From Lunularia cruciata (Eukaryota > Streptophyta > Marchantiopsida > Lunulariales > Lunulariaceae), in NCBI GenBank assembly GCA_948567375.1, contig OX419762.1, positions 53,586,841-53,650,840 on the forward strand: 64,000 bases of DNA, written 5' to 3'. Below the pieces are notes generated by a model. It was not told the DNA's origin and ran no database searches. It saw nothing but the letters and a program-made list of their open reading frames with translations. Position 1 is the first letter of the stretch, and every line of letters starts with the position of its first letter. Positions 42,801-54,688 of the stretch are shown here, one piece after another. Made by a program: the position numbers and the translations under genes.

Positions 42801-44467
42801 AGTTCCTTTACGAGGTTCTTTTACTTTTATATTGTGCCTCCGTTGTATATTAATTCAGTGAATTGGGTCAAAAGAAGGAGTTAAAATAAAGAAATACATT
42901 CACCCTTAGTATTTAATATGCCAAAAAGAGGAAGAGAAATATAGATTTCCAGGTCTTTAAAACTAAAATTTTTTTAGTTTATCATAAGATAAAATTTCAA
43001 CTGTTGACCTGAAGATATATGCTTTTATTTTATTATTAATTATCAGATAATTTTATAAGGGTGTTTAATTTTGAGTGGTTGGTGAGAGCTGCATCTGCTA
43101 GCCTAGAGCTTTAGTTAAACAAGTCTATCATATCATGGTGGAATATTGATCTTATACGATTCAATGAAAATAAATCCATTTTTATAAACAATGATTTATA
43201 GTAAAAAATTTAAAAAATATATATATTTGAAGAAAAAACAAAAATTTTAACCAAAAATTTGTCAAATTTTTTATTTATACTCATAAAGCTAGAGATCACT
43301 TGTATTAAAGCAATGTTCTTGAGGGTACATAGATGCTATTTTAGCTTTGTCATTATCTATAAATTTATTTTCATGATATATTTATAAAGAATAAATTAAT
43401 TCAAAAAAATTAATATCATATTTAATATTACTGTATTATAATTTATAACTAAATTTATCATTCTGTTATTTTTATAATTGATGCAAGCTATTATTTTATG
43501 ATAAACTTTCAAATATTAAAATTATGTCATATAGATATATATAGTTTATAAAGTACCATTTACATCTTGAAAAATGAACACTAGTTTTAATCATGAATAA
43601 AGATTATACTACAAAAGGATTATATTAAGTGAGTATTATTGATGCTTTTATTGAATCTTGATAATTAGGAATTTATGATTATTGGGGTAACAACCAATAT
43701 TAACTAATCTTGAAAGAAATTGTAATTAAAATATAAGAATAGGGCAATGTGAAAAAACTTTTACAAGGTTTAGACGTCTAATTACCAACCAGAAATGGTT
43801 AACAACCCATCGTCTCTTAGTCAACATCCAAGTTTTGCTTTGAATTTTACGTAAAGTCTAGCATTCATTGAGGTTAGTCAAGGAGTCAACTAGGCTACAG
43901 AAGATTAATAAGTGTCATTGAGAGTAAGCAAAGCTAACTAATACCAAATGTAGATTGAAATTATTTATTTTAGTGGTAAATCAGGGAGATGTTATTGTTA
44001 TATATTTAAATATTAATATAAATATTTTTTAACGGGGTTGCTAGTACATTAAGATGTTCTATTGGTGCAGTTTGCCTTTCAAAAGATCTGTTGCATCTCT
44101 TGATACCAATTAGGTATCATATACTCACTTTAATATAGCATTCTTCTGTTCAAAAGTCATTTTCTTTGATATTAATTTTTCAACATGATTTTTTATGAAA
44201 TTTTATATAGAATATAGCTATATTAATTAAGTCATTTCTATTAATAATTTTTTGATGAAGAAAATAATTTTCCTCCAATCAATTATTAACTTTAAGAGAG
44301 TATTTATAGAAATACTTTAAAATGCCTATGAAACTATACTCCTTAGAAAAAATATTTACTTACAAAACATTTATATTAATAGTGTTGATATTCATTAACC
44401 TTCTCTCAAGGATAATTAGTAATAGTAATTGGATAAGAGTTACAAATAGTATCATAAATTTTACATA
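39871..44467. other. AT-rich DNA without recognisable genes
   Basis: I see no convincing coding sequence. Small structures: a perfect 13-bp inverted repeat with 8-bp spacer at 40825-40858 (TTTCTAGGTTATA), part of which recurs at 41010-41024; and a perfect 10-bp inverted repeat at 41513-41547 (AGAGTCTCCT). The stretch 42,500-44,450 is strongly AT-rich with long A/T runs. Confidence 0.5.
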
Positions 44468-44469
44468 TA

Positions 44470-44487
44470 CAATAGAACTTGTCTAAA
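44470..44487 (+). repeat. Pogo-like left terminal inverted repeat
   Basis: CAATAGAACTTGTCTAAA, preceded by TA. Partner at 46513-46530. Confidence 0.8.
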
Positions 44488-44680
44488 CTAATACTGTTGG
44501 GACTGGGAGTTGAGTATTAGTTTATAGAGTTTATTACATTAGACAAGGTGACCCATATGATAAAATAAATTGATTTCTGTGATGAGGGGGATAATTTTGC
44601 AACTCAAGACCACCCCATAATCAGTCTAAACCCATCCCAACAACACACCACAAACACTCTACAACCACACCATCACCACC

Positions 44681-46241
44681 ATGCCTCGCCATGGATCACA
44701 ACACACCACAAAGTCGGATAAAGTCTGCATTGCTCTCTGTGAGCACAAACAAAAGAACCCTACCTTCACATAGAATCAACTCAAGTACTGGCTTGAAACT
44801 AAGCACAGTGTCAAGGTCAGCCAGGCTACGATCTTGATCACATTGAAGCGATTGGCTGATGTGCTCAAGAAAGACAACTCGTCCAACCTTTCTGCAAATG
44901 TCAGCGGATGGTGAAATATCCATTGATGGAATCTGCTTTGATGGAATGGTTCACAGCAAACTAGGAGTGCGTCAACATGAGTGGCGACCTAATCAAGGAG
45001 AATGGCATAAAAATCTTAGATCGCCTTTATCTAGAACACGCCCACTTTGAGTTTTCCAACGGATGGCTGGAATCTGCTCATTCCGCCACTTTGGCTAGAG
45101 TGGATCTGTTGATGTCAATCTCATCAAGGATTAGGGAGCAACCAAAAATTAGGGAGATACTAGACAAGTTTGAGTGGTGCGACATTTACAACATGTATGA
45201 GACAAGACTTTTTTACAAAATGCAAGTTGTTAACATTTTGGTTTGGGTTGTTTTGGTGTGTGATTAGCACGGCAAGCTAACACAAACACTTATTATTTTA
45301 TTTAGGTGGACAATTCCCTGGCAACTAAGCAACTCGAGGGCAAAAAGCAGCACAAAGAGTGCCTGACGCTTGCCATCTGCTGCAATGGAGATGGTTCCGA
45401 CAAGCTTCTCCTTTTGGTCATCGGCAAATCCAAAAGCCCATGGTGCGTCAAGAATATCAACATGGCCAACCTCGGCTGCACTTATTGCAACAATTCCAAG
45501 GCTTGGATGATGCAGAAATTTTTTCTGGAGTGGCTCAAAGCGTTTGATCGCCGCATGGCTAATAGGAAAGTTCTGCTCATTCTTAACAATTGTAGCACAC
45601 ATATCACTCTTCACGAGCTTCCAAGTTGCATTCAACTACAGAGCACCACTATTTTCTACCTTCCTCCAAACACGACGTCAAAGCTGCAACCCTACGATGA
45701 TGGAATCATCTGCAATTTGAAGGCCTACTACCATCGCCAATTTAACCATGTCCTACTGCAGCATCTTGAAGATGGAGTCACCAAGCCAAAAAAGTTTGAC
45801 GTCCTTGAAGCCATCAGGATGGTTATTCCCGGCTGGAATAATGACGTCAAGCATAAGACCATCCGCAACTGCTTTGGTCACTGCAAAATCCTCACTGTTC
45901 CTTGCGCACAACAGGAACAACATAACAAAGAGGAACTTCTTGATCAAGAAGTCATTGTTGAGCTCAAGTCTCAGGTCACAAGGTTTTGGTACCGCAATCC
46001 GATGGACATTTGTAACCCGCTCAACAACCTGGATGAAGATGTGGTTACCTACACTGCTAACATCGACGAGGTCATCAAAGATCATCTTCTCCGGGATGAC
46101 GATGAAGGTGAGGCCAATGACGATGACATCAAGGAAGTCATTCCTGTGTCAGCCAAGGAAGCTCAACTGATGATCCAGTCATTGGAGACTTTTTGGCTGC
46201 AGCAGGCAGGCAACAATGGCAAGTTCATCTCAGCGCTATAG
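44681..46241 (+). pseudogene. Pogo/Tigger-type transposase, inactive
   Basis: Starting from ATG 44681 (MPRHGSQHTT), the N-terminal helix-turn-helix reads ALCEHKQKNPTFT-stop-NQLKYWLE...VKVSQATILITLKR, with a TAG where glutamine is usual. After further stops comes the second DNA-binding domain (KENGIKILDRL, FEFSNGWLE, 44977-45180). The DDE_1 core follows (45150-45225 and 45306-46241: LFYKMQ, VDNSLATKQLEGKKQHKE, LLLVIGKSKSPWCVKN, PPNTTSKLQPYDDGI). The first two catalytic aspartates are lost: MDET is MYET, and the VDN motif is LNN. The third Asp (QPYD) remains. The ending DDDEGEANDDD is acidic as in related proteins. The DDE half is open for 311 codons, so decay is uneven. Confidence 0.85.
45226..45305 (+). 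other. Probable 80-bp intron in the pogo-like transposase
   Basis: Family alignment predicts LFYKMQ followed by VDNSLATK. The DNA between (GTTGTT...TTATTTAG) has GT/AG borders and a pyrimidine-rich end. Removing it joins CAA with GTG GAC in frame. Confidence 0.65.
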
Positions 46242-46512
46242 AAGATGAAAGAGAGCGTGGCACTCTGAGGACGCACGAGATGGTTCAGAACGGCATTCAA
46301 GATTATTTCCAGTGCAATTAAGCAATATTTTCCAGCTGCAATTCTAATATTTTTAATTTTTATAAAGTGTATACTAGTTTACAAAAGTTGACAAACCAAT
46401 AAAAAAGTATTGAATATCTACCAATAGAGTGTTATTAGTTCAAATATGGGGACATACTCCGGATTGGTGTCAAATATCTGTTTATGGAGGTTATTAGTTT
46501 AGACATTATCAC

Positions 46513-46530
46513 TTTAGACAGTTTCTACTG
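46513..46530 (-). repeat. Pogo-like right terminal inverted repeat
   Basis: On the minus strand CAGTAGAAACTGTCTAAA, followed on + by TA. Partner of 44470-44487. Confidence 0.8.
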
Positions 46531-46532
46531 TA

Positions 46533-47889
46533 TATAGTTTTTAAGTAGTGAGACCTTTATTCTCTTGAATATTATATATATAAAATAACAAATGAAAGGA
46601 TTTTAGAACCTTTAAATTTCTATAATTTGTTTAGTGATTTGTAAGAAATTTGAATCATCTTTTGACATACCATATCTTCTTTTCTTTAAAGATGAGTTTT
46701 TCTAATTTTCAGAATATTCTAAAAGCTATAGTGACATTCTTAGTATATTCCATATGTATTCTTTTGTAAGAATATATACTAATTATGAAGGACATCGTGG
46801 AAAATATAATCAATTTTTGGGTATGCTTATCTTACTCTGTGAAGCTATAAAATATAACAATCTTCACAAGTTAATAATTTAGTAGGTTTTATATAAATTA
46901 TGAATTTCATTTATTTATAATAAAACAAAATTAAAATAATTCATATTTAATATTTTTTATAAAAAATGAGAATTTTATGGAGCTTAGCATCAAATAATTG
47001 TATACTCACTTACTTTATATATAAGCAGATTGCACCAATAATTGTCTTATATTATACTTTTGGGAATTTGAGAAATTATTTTAACTTCTAGACATTATTT
47101 GGTAATTTAAATAAAACCATTAGGAAAAAATAAAAATATTTATTATTATCATATTATTTATACTTCCTACATGTAGTGTTAATATATTCTTTCTTCATTC
47201 ATGCTCTCTCCCCTAAAAGCTAAGATTATTTTCATCACATGTACTAATAAATTTGATAATAGATCCACTATATAAATAAATCAAATATTTCTGTATTTCC
47301 ATACAAATCTATCTTTTGGATATTTTAACCATATCTAAACAGTAATATGATAATTCACCGAATGGATCACATGTTTTATGTGTGATATTTTAGTCATAAA
47401 TTAAATCTAAATATTAAAGTACCTATAAATTTAGATCTGTCAAATAAATTTATATTCAATATAATAATATTATTTTAGTTTGTTTTAAATTATTTTAATA
47501 CCCAAAAGACTATATTAATATGATATTTTTGTATTTAAATTATTCAAAATACCCAAAAAGACTATATTAATCTAACTAATAATATTAATGAGTACTATAA
47601 TTATATTTCTAATATGAAACTATACTTAAACCATGCTATTTATGAATGTTTTTAATAAATAAATGATAAATTAAATATAGTTGGAATACTATACTGTCCA
47701 TAAATAGATAATTGGAAATAAAAATAAAAATCATCAGGATCATATAAACCACTTTTTTCATAAGGCATCAAAGATGAGTTGAAGATAAGCTAACCTAGAG
47801 TAATGGAGGAATATCGTGTATACTTTTTGTTGTTAAAAAAAGGGGTGGCCGTGTAGAAAACAACGATGAGGTTTCACCTAAGTTTGGTC
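46533..47889. other. AT-rich DNA without recognisable genes
   Basis: There is no open frame of note, no repeat boundary and no RNA gene that I can see between the pogo-like element and A3. Confidence 0.5.
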
Positions 47890-48577
47890 TGTAACACCCA
47901 TTTGTGTATGTGTGTGGTATTGTGATATTTAGCTTGGTATTATAAGTACTTGAGAGATATTATTTACATAGAGATAAAGGATTGTTCTACATTAGTCATG
48001 ATTAGCTAAAGTTAGTCATAGCTAAGATAGAGAGGACCTTACTTTAGAGGAAGTGGAAGACGAACACCACTATTTTGGATTCTAGTGTGTTGAATTGGTA
48101 TTATTCCTAGATGTTTGGCTTTGAGGAAAGAGTTGAGAACTCTTGGGCCCGCAAGTCTTTTTGTTTTGGATTCTTTTATAGTCCAAGTATAGCCCATGTG
48201 AAGGAATCCTTGACTTAGTGGTTGGGTCAAGATAATATCACATGCTAGTTGAATATGCCCATGTGAATGGATATTCCTTTGTACTTTTTGACTTTACTTG
48301 ACTTTTAGTCTAGTAACTTGAGTTACTATGGTAATTAATAACTTTGGTACGGAACTATTTGACAAGTATATAAAAAAGGGGTGAGGAGGTACTCATCATC
48401 CTTTCATTTGCAACTTTCTCTCTCTCATTGAGTTCTCTAGTGAACAATGTCTTGAGTCTTGGAGTGTTAGCCTTGGAGAAGATGATGGAGTTGTGGTTCC
48501 TTGCCTTCTTAGTCCATGGTATGCTACTATAATAGCCATCAGAGGTTCATAATGAGTGAGAGACAGTTGGGCTCACA
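47890..48577 (+). repeat. A3 5' LTR (688 bp)
   Basis: TGTAACACCC to GGGCTCACA, with TATA at 48367-48374. A degenerate primer site (TGGTTTTGTTGTTGGGA) follows at 48582-48598. Confidence 0.9.
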
Positions 48578-50146
48578 TTTTTGGTTTTGTTGTTGGGACC
48601 TCTCTAGAAGGCAAGATAATGTTCAGCGTTTAATTCTACATTAGACAGAAGGAGGCTATGAGAGCTCACTTGGAGAGAACATTAGGAGAAGAAAGGGCTG
48701 AACTTATGAGAACCAAGATCCATTTGTATACCCTGTTGTTCATTATGATATCCCTGAGGTGATTTTGTACATCTTATACAAATGAGAGGATTTGGAGAGA
48801 TTGTGTGAGGTGGATTGCAGCTTTTGGAGATTAAGGTGATTTTGGGCAAAATCTCAAGTTTGAGATCTGGATTTGAAATTTCTACACATGATAGCTTGGG
48901 TTATCTTTTAGTTAACACACTTGAAATAATTATGAGAGCTACTATGCACACCGGGCTAGAATTTTTGAAAGTTGATAGGGTAAACTGCTCCTGTAACTGT
49001 ATGCTCTCTGGAGAATTGTATAGAGTCTGCCATTTCTTCAATTTTCAGTGAATTATTCTGAAAATTTCCAAAACAATTCAATGCATTGTATCCTACTTTC
49101 TGCCACAAAAATTAGAGAGAGATCTTTCTTGCACAGGGAGGTATGAGTTTTTCAAGTGAGGGGGGTGGTTTTAAGACCAAATCTGGAATATGTGTGCTAA
49201 ATAGAAATATATCTAGGCCAAATGGCTCAATGAAAAGATCTTAAATTTTTTAGGGAGGGACGCCCTAGATTTTTGATCAAGTGTGAAAATTTTCAGAGGA
49301 TTGTCACATACTAGTTGAGAGATTTGAGTGAAATTGTGAGGAAGGGTCAATTTTGCAGAGTTGAGATTTCATGCATGAGGAGTTTGAGGGCAACAAAAAG
49401 TATGTTTGAGTGTTTAGATTCATCTTGGGAACATGGAGGGTCATTGAGAGTGGAAATTGAGACTATAAAAGGTTCCCAAAGGGTTTGAGGTGATTGTAGG
49501 GGTGGATTTGAGGAAAAGAGAGTTTAAAATAGAATTTGAAGAGAGTGTTGAGAGGATCCAAAAACCTACGCCACTTGGAGGAAAGAGTGAGTCTAAGTAC
49601 TTTCTATGTGGAGAGAAGGGACATAAGGCAAGTTCATGTCCATTGATCTTTGAGAGCAAGAGATTGAGGGAAGGAGAGGCTTACTTGACTTGGGTTTGCA
49701 TGTTGGACCTTCACCAAGATTGGGAGGGAGAAGATCTAAGACTAAGGAGTTGTGTGAGGTTTTGGAGTGGAAGGACTTCCAAAAGAACATGAGTGTAGTA
49801 GAGTAAAAGCACTTTTGAAGACTTTGGTGAAGGATCTTGGAGAGAGTCTTAGTACAACTACAGAAATACTACCACCTTCATTAGCTAGTTCTCAAGATTA
49901 ATGATGGAGATAATCTTTCAACTTATGGATAAACTATCCATGAGAGTTCAATTAATGTGCACTCTAGGATTCGATGTTGCTACAGAAATCTTGGAGCAAC
50001 CTGAACCTTTGTGTTCCCTCGAGTGGATCATTCTCAAATGGTTTTAGTCATGTATATACTCTATTAGTTATAGAGTGAGAGAAAAAAATAGAGAAAAAGA
50101 AAAAGAAAATTGTTTTGAGAGAAAAGAAAGATAGTGAGGGGTTAAG
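48578..50146 (+). pseudogene. A3 leader with broken small ORFs
   Basis: The leader holds a frameshifted 56-aa ORF (around 48618-48780) and the zinc-knuckle ORF (49490-49792 and on). The knuckle itself is YFLCGEKGHKASSC, with the first cysteine lost, and a shift near 49760 breaks the C-terminal half that ends at LASSQD near 49901. Confidence 0.65.
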
Positions 50147-51766
50147 ATGGGGAAACTTCTGGTTTTCTTTGGCAAGGATGGAGAAGATGTGGAGGTCTTT
50201 GTGAGAGACTTCAAGAGAGCTTGCATAGGAAAAAATGAGAGGAGGAAGAATGAGTGGGCCTTATTATTACTAGATTTCTTTGAGGATGCAACACTTACAT
50301 GGTATGAGTTGGAAAACCAAAAGAGAGAGAGAGGAGAGATGGGGAAGAAGAGTCTTGGGAGAGTTTGACTTCAACACTCATTCAGAACTTTCCCTCATAT
50401 GAGAGTTATGAGAGATTGATGAGTGAGGTTACCTTTCTCAAACAAGGAGTTGGAGAGAAAGTGAGAGTCTATGTGGAAAGAGTGGAAAAGTTAAAGTCCA
50501 GATTTTGTATAAGTTTTGAGGAAAGGTGGGGATGATATGGAGACTAATATGATTGGCATAGGGGCCATCCTCACCAAGAATTTTGTGGGTGGATTGAGAC
50601 CACAAATAAGAAGCAAGGTGAGATATGAGAAACCTTCTTCCAAGGTTGAAGCTATCAAGATTGCAATTCGTATAGAAGAGAGTTTGGAAGGGGATGAGAG
50701 TGATTTGGTGGTGAAGGAGGTTGTGCATCATCCTCAAGGCTACAAGTATGGTGGAACTTCTGATACTTTGGTGGAAAAGGTTGCACTAGAAGTAGTAGTT
50801 GCTCCAGTTCTTGCATCTCCACCAAAGGATCCACTTCAAACCATCACATAACAACTTGCAGGTCTCAAGATCAATCTGGTGCAACTATGGGAGAAGATAG
50901 AGGTGGATCAGAATGTAGGGAGAGGGTCTAGGAGTTATGGAAACTATCCATATAGAGGAGGCCAACCAGCCAACAATTTCAATGATAGAAATTGTTTTGG
51001 TTGTGGAGGAAGAGGCCATATCCAAAGGAATTGCCCAAATTCCATTTACCATGGAGGAAGGGGTTATGAGGGAGCCAATAGAGGGAAGAAAGGAGTTAGT
51101 GAAACCCAAGTGGCTCCTAATCCAAACAAAAGTAAGGGGATAACATCCATGGATGTGGTTGAGAGCAAGTATGAGAAGGGAGAGTGCTCAAACTCCAAGG
51201 GTCTTAATTTGGAGCTTTTGGCACAAGTGAAGAAGAGAGCTCGTTTTGCAGAGGATGTTCACTCTTCTCAAGGATTTACTCCAAGCAAGGATACTCCTAT
51301 GTCTACTAGGAGCACTTGCACATCAACACCATCAACAACAAAGACTCCAAGGAAGAAGTTGGGGATGGACGATTTCTTGATTTCAAAGCAACAATGGAAC
51401 TACAATGTGTTGGAGGATGTTGGTAGTCACAAGGCTAACATCAAAGTGGGCCAATTGATTAGTTTGAACCCTACTTTGAGAAAGGAGCTTAGAGGTGGTT
51501 TGAGTTCTACAAGGAGCAAGAGGAAGAAGAAGGCAAAAGCTCCAGTATCAATGGGGGTGGTGGATGCCAAGCCAACACCATGGGAGGCTTGTGAATATGC
51601 CTCCAAGATTGATGTGAGAGTGAATGGTCACAACATCAAGGATGCACTTGTTGATGGAGGATCAACTGTGAATGCCATGTCAAAAAGGTTGATGAAGAAG
51701 TTGGGTATGATACCCTCAAGACCTTCAACATTTGTGGTGAGCATGGCAAACAAGCAACAAGTTTGA
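50147..51766 (+). pseudogene. gag: A3 gag and protease N-half
   Basis: Starts at ATG 50147 (MGKLLVFFGKDGED). Frameshifts near 50350 and 50515 and a TAA at 50849-50851 break the capsid part. From 50879 the frame is open for 295 codons: zinc knuckle CFGCGGRGHIQRNC (~50992-51034), linker, protease DGGS (ALVDGGSTVNAM), closing at the family-wide TGA 51764-51766. Confidence 0.83.
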
Positions 51767-52799
51767 CCAGTAAGAGTGATGGATAAGGTGGTAGTTTAGT
51801 TATGGGAGTTCAAAATCTCATGATTTTCCAAGTCTTGAAGGATTCAAGCTATGACTTACTTTTTGGGAGGCCATGGTTGAGAGCAACACGCACAACTGAT
51901 AGATGACACAAAGGGTACTTGAGGATTGGACCATCAAACCATAGAGTTAGAGTTCTTGTGACTAACACCACCAACACTTCACATTCAGATACACCATCTT
52001 TTGATTATTGAGAATCAGACTCTGAAGAAGGAGCTTTAGGTGTGGACACAAGCATGGAGGAGGAGACTTCCACAAAGGAGGATGAATCTTAATTGGATTC
52101 AAATGTGTATCCCTTGTGTGCTATGGATTTTGCACCTAAGCCAAAGGTTTTGAAGGACCCAGATAAATCACCATTGACACTTGAGGAGGTAGAGAGAAGG
52201 TTAGCTACCCTCAAGTATGGCCCAAATGTTACTAAGGAGGAGAAGGTGAGATTTGAGGAGATTTTCTACAAATTCATCCATGTGTTTACTTTCAATTACA
52301 AAGATTTGAAGGAAGTCACCTTGGAGGAGCACAAGGAGGTGGAGTAGAGGTGGAGTCACATGCAAGACCAATTTTCCAAAAGCAACATTACATTAGCCCA
52401 CCATTATCTTTGGTTGTGAAGGAGGAGATTGATAAGCTCAAGGAAGCCGGATTTATCTTTGAGGTGGAGAATTCAGAATGGGTGTCTCCAATTGTCATTG
52501 TGAAGAAAAAGAATGGCAAGCTTTGGGTATGTGTGGATTACAAGAATCTCAATGTTATTATCAAGAAGGACTACTACTCATTGCCATTCATTGATGAGAT
52601 CTTGGAGGAGGTTGCAGGTCATGAGAGGTACAGTTTTGGAGATGATTATAGTGGATATAACCAAATCAGGATTGCACCAGAGCATCAACAACTCTCCACA
52701 TTCACCACACATTGGAGAACTTATGATTTCAAGGTCATGCCTTTTGGGCTTTGCAATGCTCCATCCACATTCCAACAGTTCATGAACAAGGTATTTGAA
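51767..52799 (+). pseudogene. pol: A3 protease C-half and truncated RT
   Basis: The protease end (LRATRTTD, then TGA where A1 has Trp; A4 shares this TGA) is followed by the acidic linker with extra stops. RT runs from VKEEIDKLKEAGF through WVSPIVIVKKK and YSGYNQIRIAPEH to PFGLCNAPSTFQQFMNKVFE, where it ends abruptly before the FIDD box. Confidence 0.82.
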
Positions 52800-53052
52800 C
52801 AAGCCGCTTTCTTAGAGTGCAAGCCAAGTTAAATAGGAAGCTTCTCAAGAAGCTTCCTTCTAGAAGCTGCCTACTTGGTGTGCAAGCTAAGCTAGTTGGA
52901 AGCTTCTAGAAGTTAATTACTTGAGGTGCAAGCTAAGCTAGCCGGGAAGCTTCTCAAGAAGCTTCTTAGATACTTTTGGAGTATTCTAGGCTAATTTGTC
53001 TTATGTGCTACTTCATGAGCCCGACTAATTTTGTCGCTAAACTCCATATTGT
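52800..53052. repeat. Foreign insert in A3 with nested palindromes
   Basis: About 250 bp replace ~640 bp of RT/RNase H. There are three imperfect units beginning GTGCAAGCYAAG (near 52818, 52880 and 52926). The first and third contain the 20-bp perfect palindrome GAAGCTTCTCAAGAAGCTTC, and the second GGAAGCTTCTAGAAG. The rest (52980-53052) is unique. It is not found elsewhere in the window. Confidence 0.75.
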
Positions 53053-53948
53053 TACACTACTTGATTGGAGGGAAAACCACCATTGTCACGGATCACAAGG
53101 CTTTGAAGTACATCTTTAATAAGCCTAATGTTGAAGGGAGACTAGCAAGGTAGATGATACTCTTGTCTGAGTATGACTACACCATTGAGGATAGGCCAGG
53201 AAAGAAACATGCAAATGTTGATTTTTTATCTAGAGCCTATGATCATGATGGAGATGAGCCAGTGGATGATTCCTTCCCAAATGAGGAGCTCATGACAATC
53301 TCAATCACTCAAGAGGTTCCAATGGAGTACAAGGAGATTGTGGATTTTGTGACAAGAGGTAACTATCCAGAAGAGATGCATGCTAGGGAGAGGAAGGCCT
53401 TTGCAGCAAGATCTAGACCTTACACAATGGTGGAGGATATTGTTTTTCACCAAGGAGCAGATGGTCTACTTCGAAGAGCAATGGGTAAGGAAGAGTCTAT
53501 CCTACTTATAAAGGAGTTTCATGAAGGTTTAGTGTGTGGAGGACACTTTGTAGGAAAGGTGACTTCTTTCAAGATTCTAGATGTAGGCTACCATTGGAAA
53601 GGCATTGAGAGGTGTTGCAAAGAAGTCAAGGAAGGAACAACTCGTGGAGTTGGAAGAAGTAAGAGCAGTTTCTATGGTTTGAGTGGAGCAAGCCAAAGGA
53701 AACAAAAGGAGAGCTATGACAAGAAGCAAGGCAAGAAGAAGGAGGAGCCTTTCAAAGAAGGTGATTGGTTAATGTTGTTTGATTCTATTCAATTCAAGAG
53801 AGTGCAAAAGAAGTTTTTGCCTAAGTACTTTGGACCTTTCATATTGGAAAAGGTGTGGGGGAATTACACCTACGATCTCAAGGAGTTGGGAGAAGGACAC
53901 TTTGATAGGATTAACCATGATAAGTTGAAGATATATCATAGACGGTAG
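53053..53948 (+). pseudogene. A3 RNase H end fused to integrase ends
   Basis: RNase H C-part (TDHKALKYIFNK, a stop at 53152, then ILLSEYDYTIEDRPGKKHAN) continues into the integrase N-part (EFHEGLVCGGHFVGK, GYHWKGIE). There it jumps near 53,605 to the integrase tail (QRKQKESYDKKQGKKKEE, KYFGPFILEKVWGNY). The second half of the HHCC domain and all three catalytic residues are lost. The fused frame is open for 264 codons from 53154. Confidence 0.82.
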
Positions 53949-53996
53949 AGAGACTTTCACTTTGAGGACAAAATGAAAACTTAGTCTAGGGGTAAA

Positions 53997-54688
53997 TGTA
54001 ACACCCATTTGTGCATGTGTGTGGTATCATGCTATATAGCTTGGTATTACAAGTACTTGAGAGATATTATTTATATAGAGATAAAGAATGGTTTTACATT
54101 AGACATGATTAGCTAAAGTTAGTCATAGCTAAGATAGAAGGGACCTTACTTTAGAGGAAGTGGAAAAGATGAGCACCACTATTTTGGATTCTAGTGTGTT
54201 GAATTGGTATTATTCTTAGGTGTTTGGCTTTGAGGAAAAAGTTGAGAACTCTTGGGTTCGCAAGCCTTTTTGTTTTGGATTCTTTTATAGTCCAAGGATA
54301 GCACATGTGAAGGAATCCTTGACTTAGTGGTTGGGGTCAAGATAAGACCACATGCTTAGGGGAATATGCCCATGTGAATGGATATTTCTTTCTACTTTTT
54401 GACTTTACTTGACTTTTAGTTCTAGTAGCTTGAGTTACTACGGTAATTAATAACTTTGGTGCGTAATTATTTGACAAGTATATAAACAAGGGGTGAGGAA
54501 GTACTCATCATCCTTTCATTTGCAACTAACTCTCTCATTGAGTTCTCTAGTGAGCAATGTCTTGAGTCTTGGAGTGTTAGCCTTGGAGGAGTATGATGGA
54601 GTTGGGGTTCCTTGCCTTCTTAGTCCATGGTGCGCTACCATAATAGCCATTAGAGGTTTATCTTTAGTGAGAGACAGGCCGGCTCACA
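53997..54688 (+). repeat. A3 3' LTR (692 bp)
   Basis: TGTAACACCC to GGCTCACA, with TATA at 54479-54486, preceded by the purine tract TAGTCTAGGGGTAAA. Confidence 0.9.

Larger units (their letters stand above)
44470..46530 (+). mobile_element. Pogo-like DNA transposon (2,061 bp, complete ends)
   Basis: The terminal inverted repeats CAATAGAACTTGTCTAAA (44470-44487) and, inverted, CAGTAGAAACTGTCTAAA (46513-46530) match at 15 of 18 positions. They resemble the CAGTARAA...CTATAAATTAATA ends of plant pogo/Emigrant-type elements. TA flanks both ends (44468-44469, 46531-46532), the expected target duplication. The transposase relic fills the middle. Confidence 0.85.
47890..54688 (+). mobile_element. 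A3: family A retrotransposon, internally deleted
   Basis: Both LTRs and the internal region are present, but the RT catalytic box and part of RNase H are replaced by ~250 bp of foreign repeat-rich DNA (52800-53052), and the integrase core is deleted near 53,600. The flanks are TGGTC (left) and GAACA (right), so there is no target duplication. The left flank is AT-rich DNA and the right flank is inside a B LTR. The LTRs differ at roughly 8 percent of positions over the first ~190 bp. Either it is old, or the two LTRs came from different insertions joined by recombination. It is non-autonomous. Confidence 0.88.

Noticed and set aside
45264..45635. 123-codon minus-strand frame over the pogo-like transposase
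   Set aside because: The plus-strand frame matches the DDE_1 transposase family; the antisense frame matches nothing.
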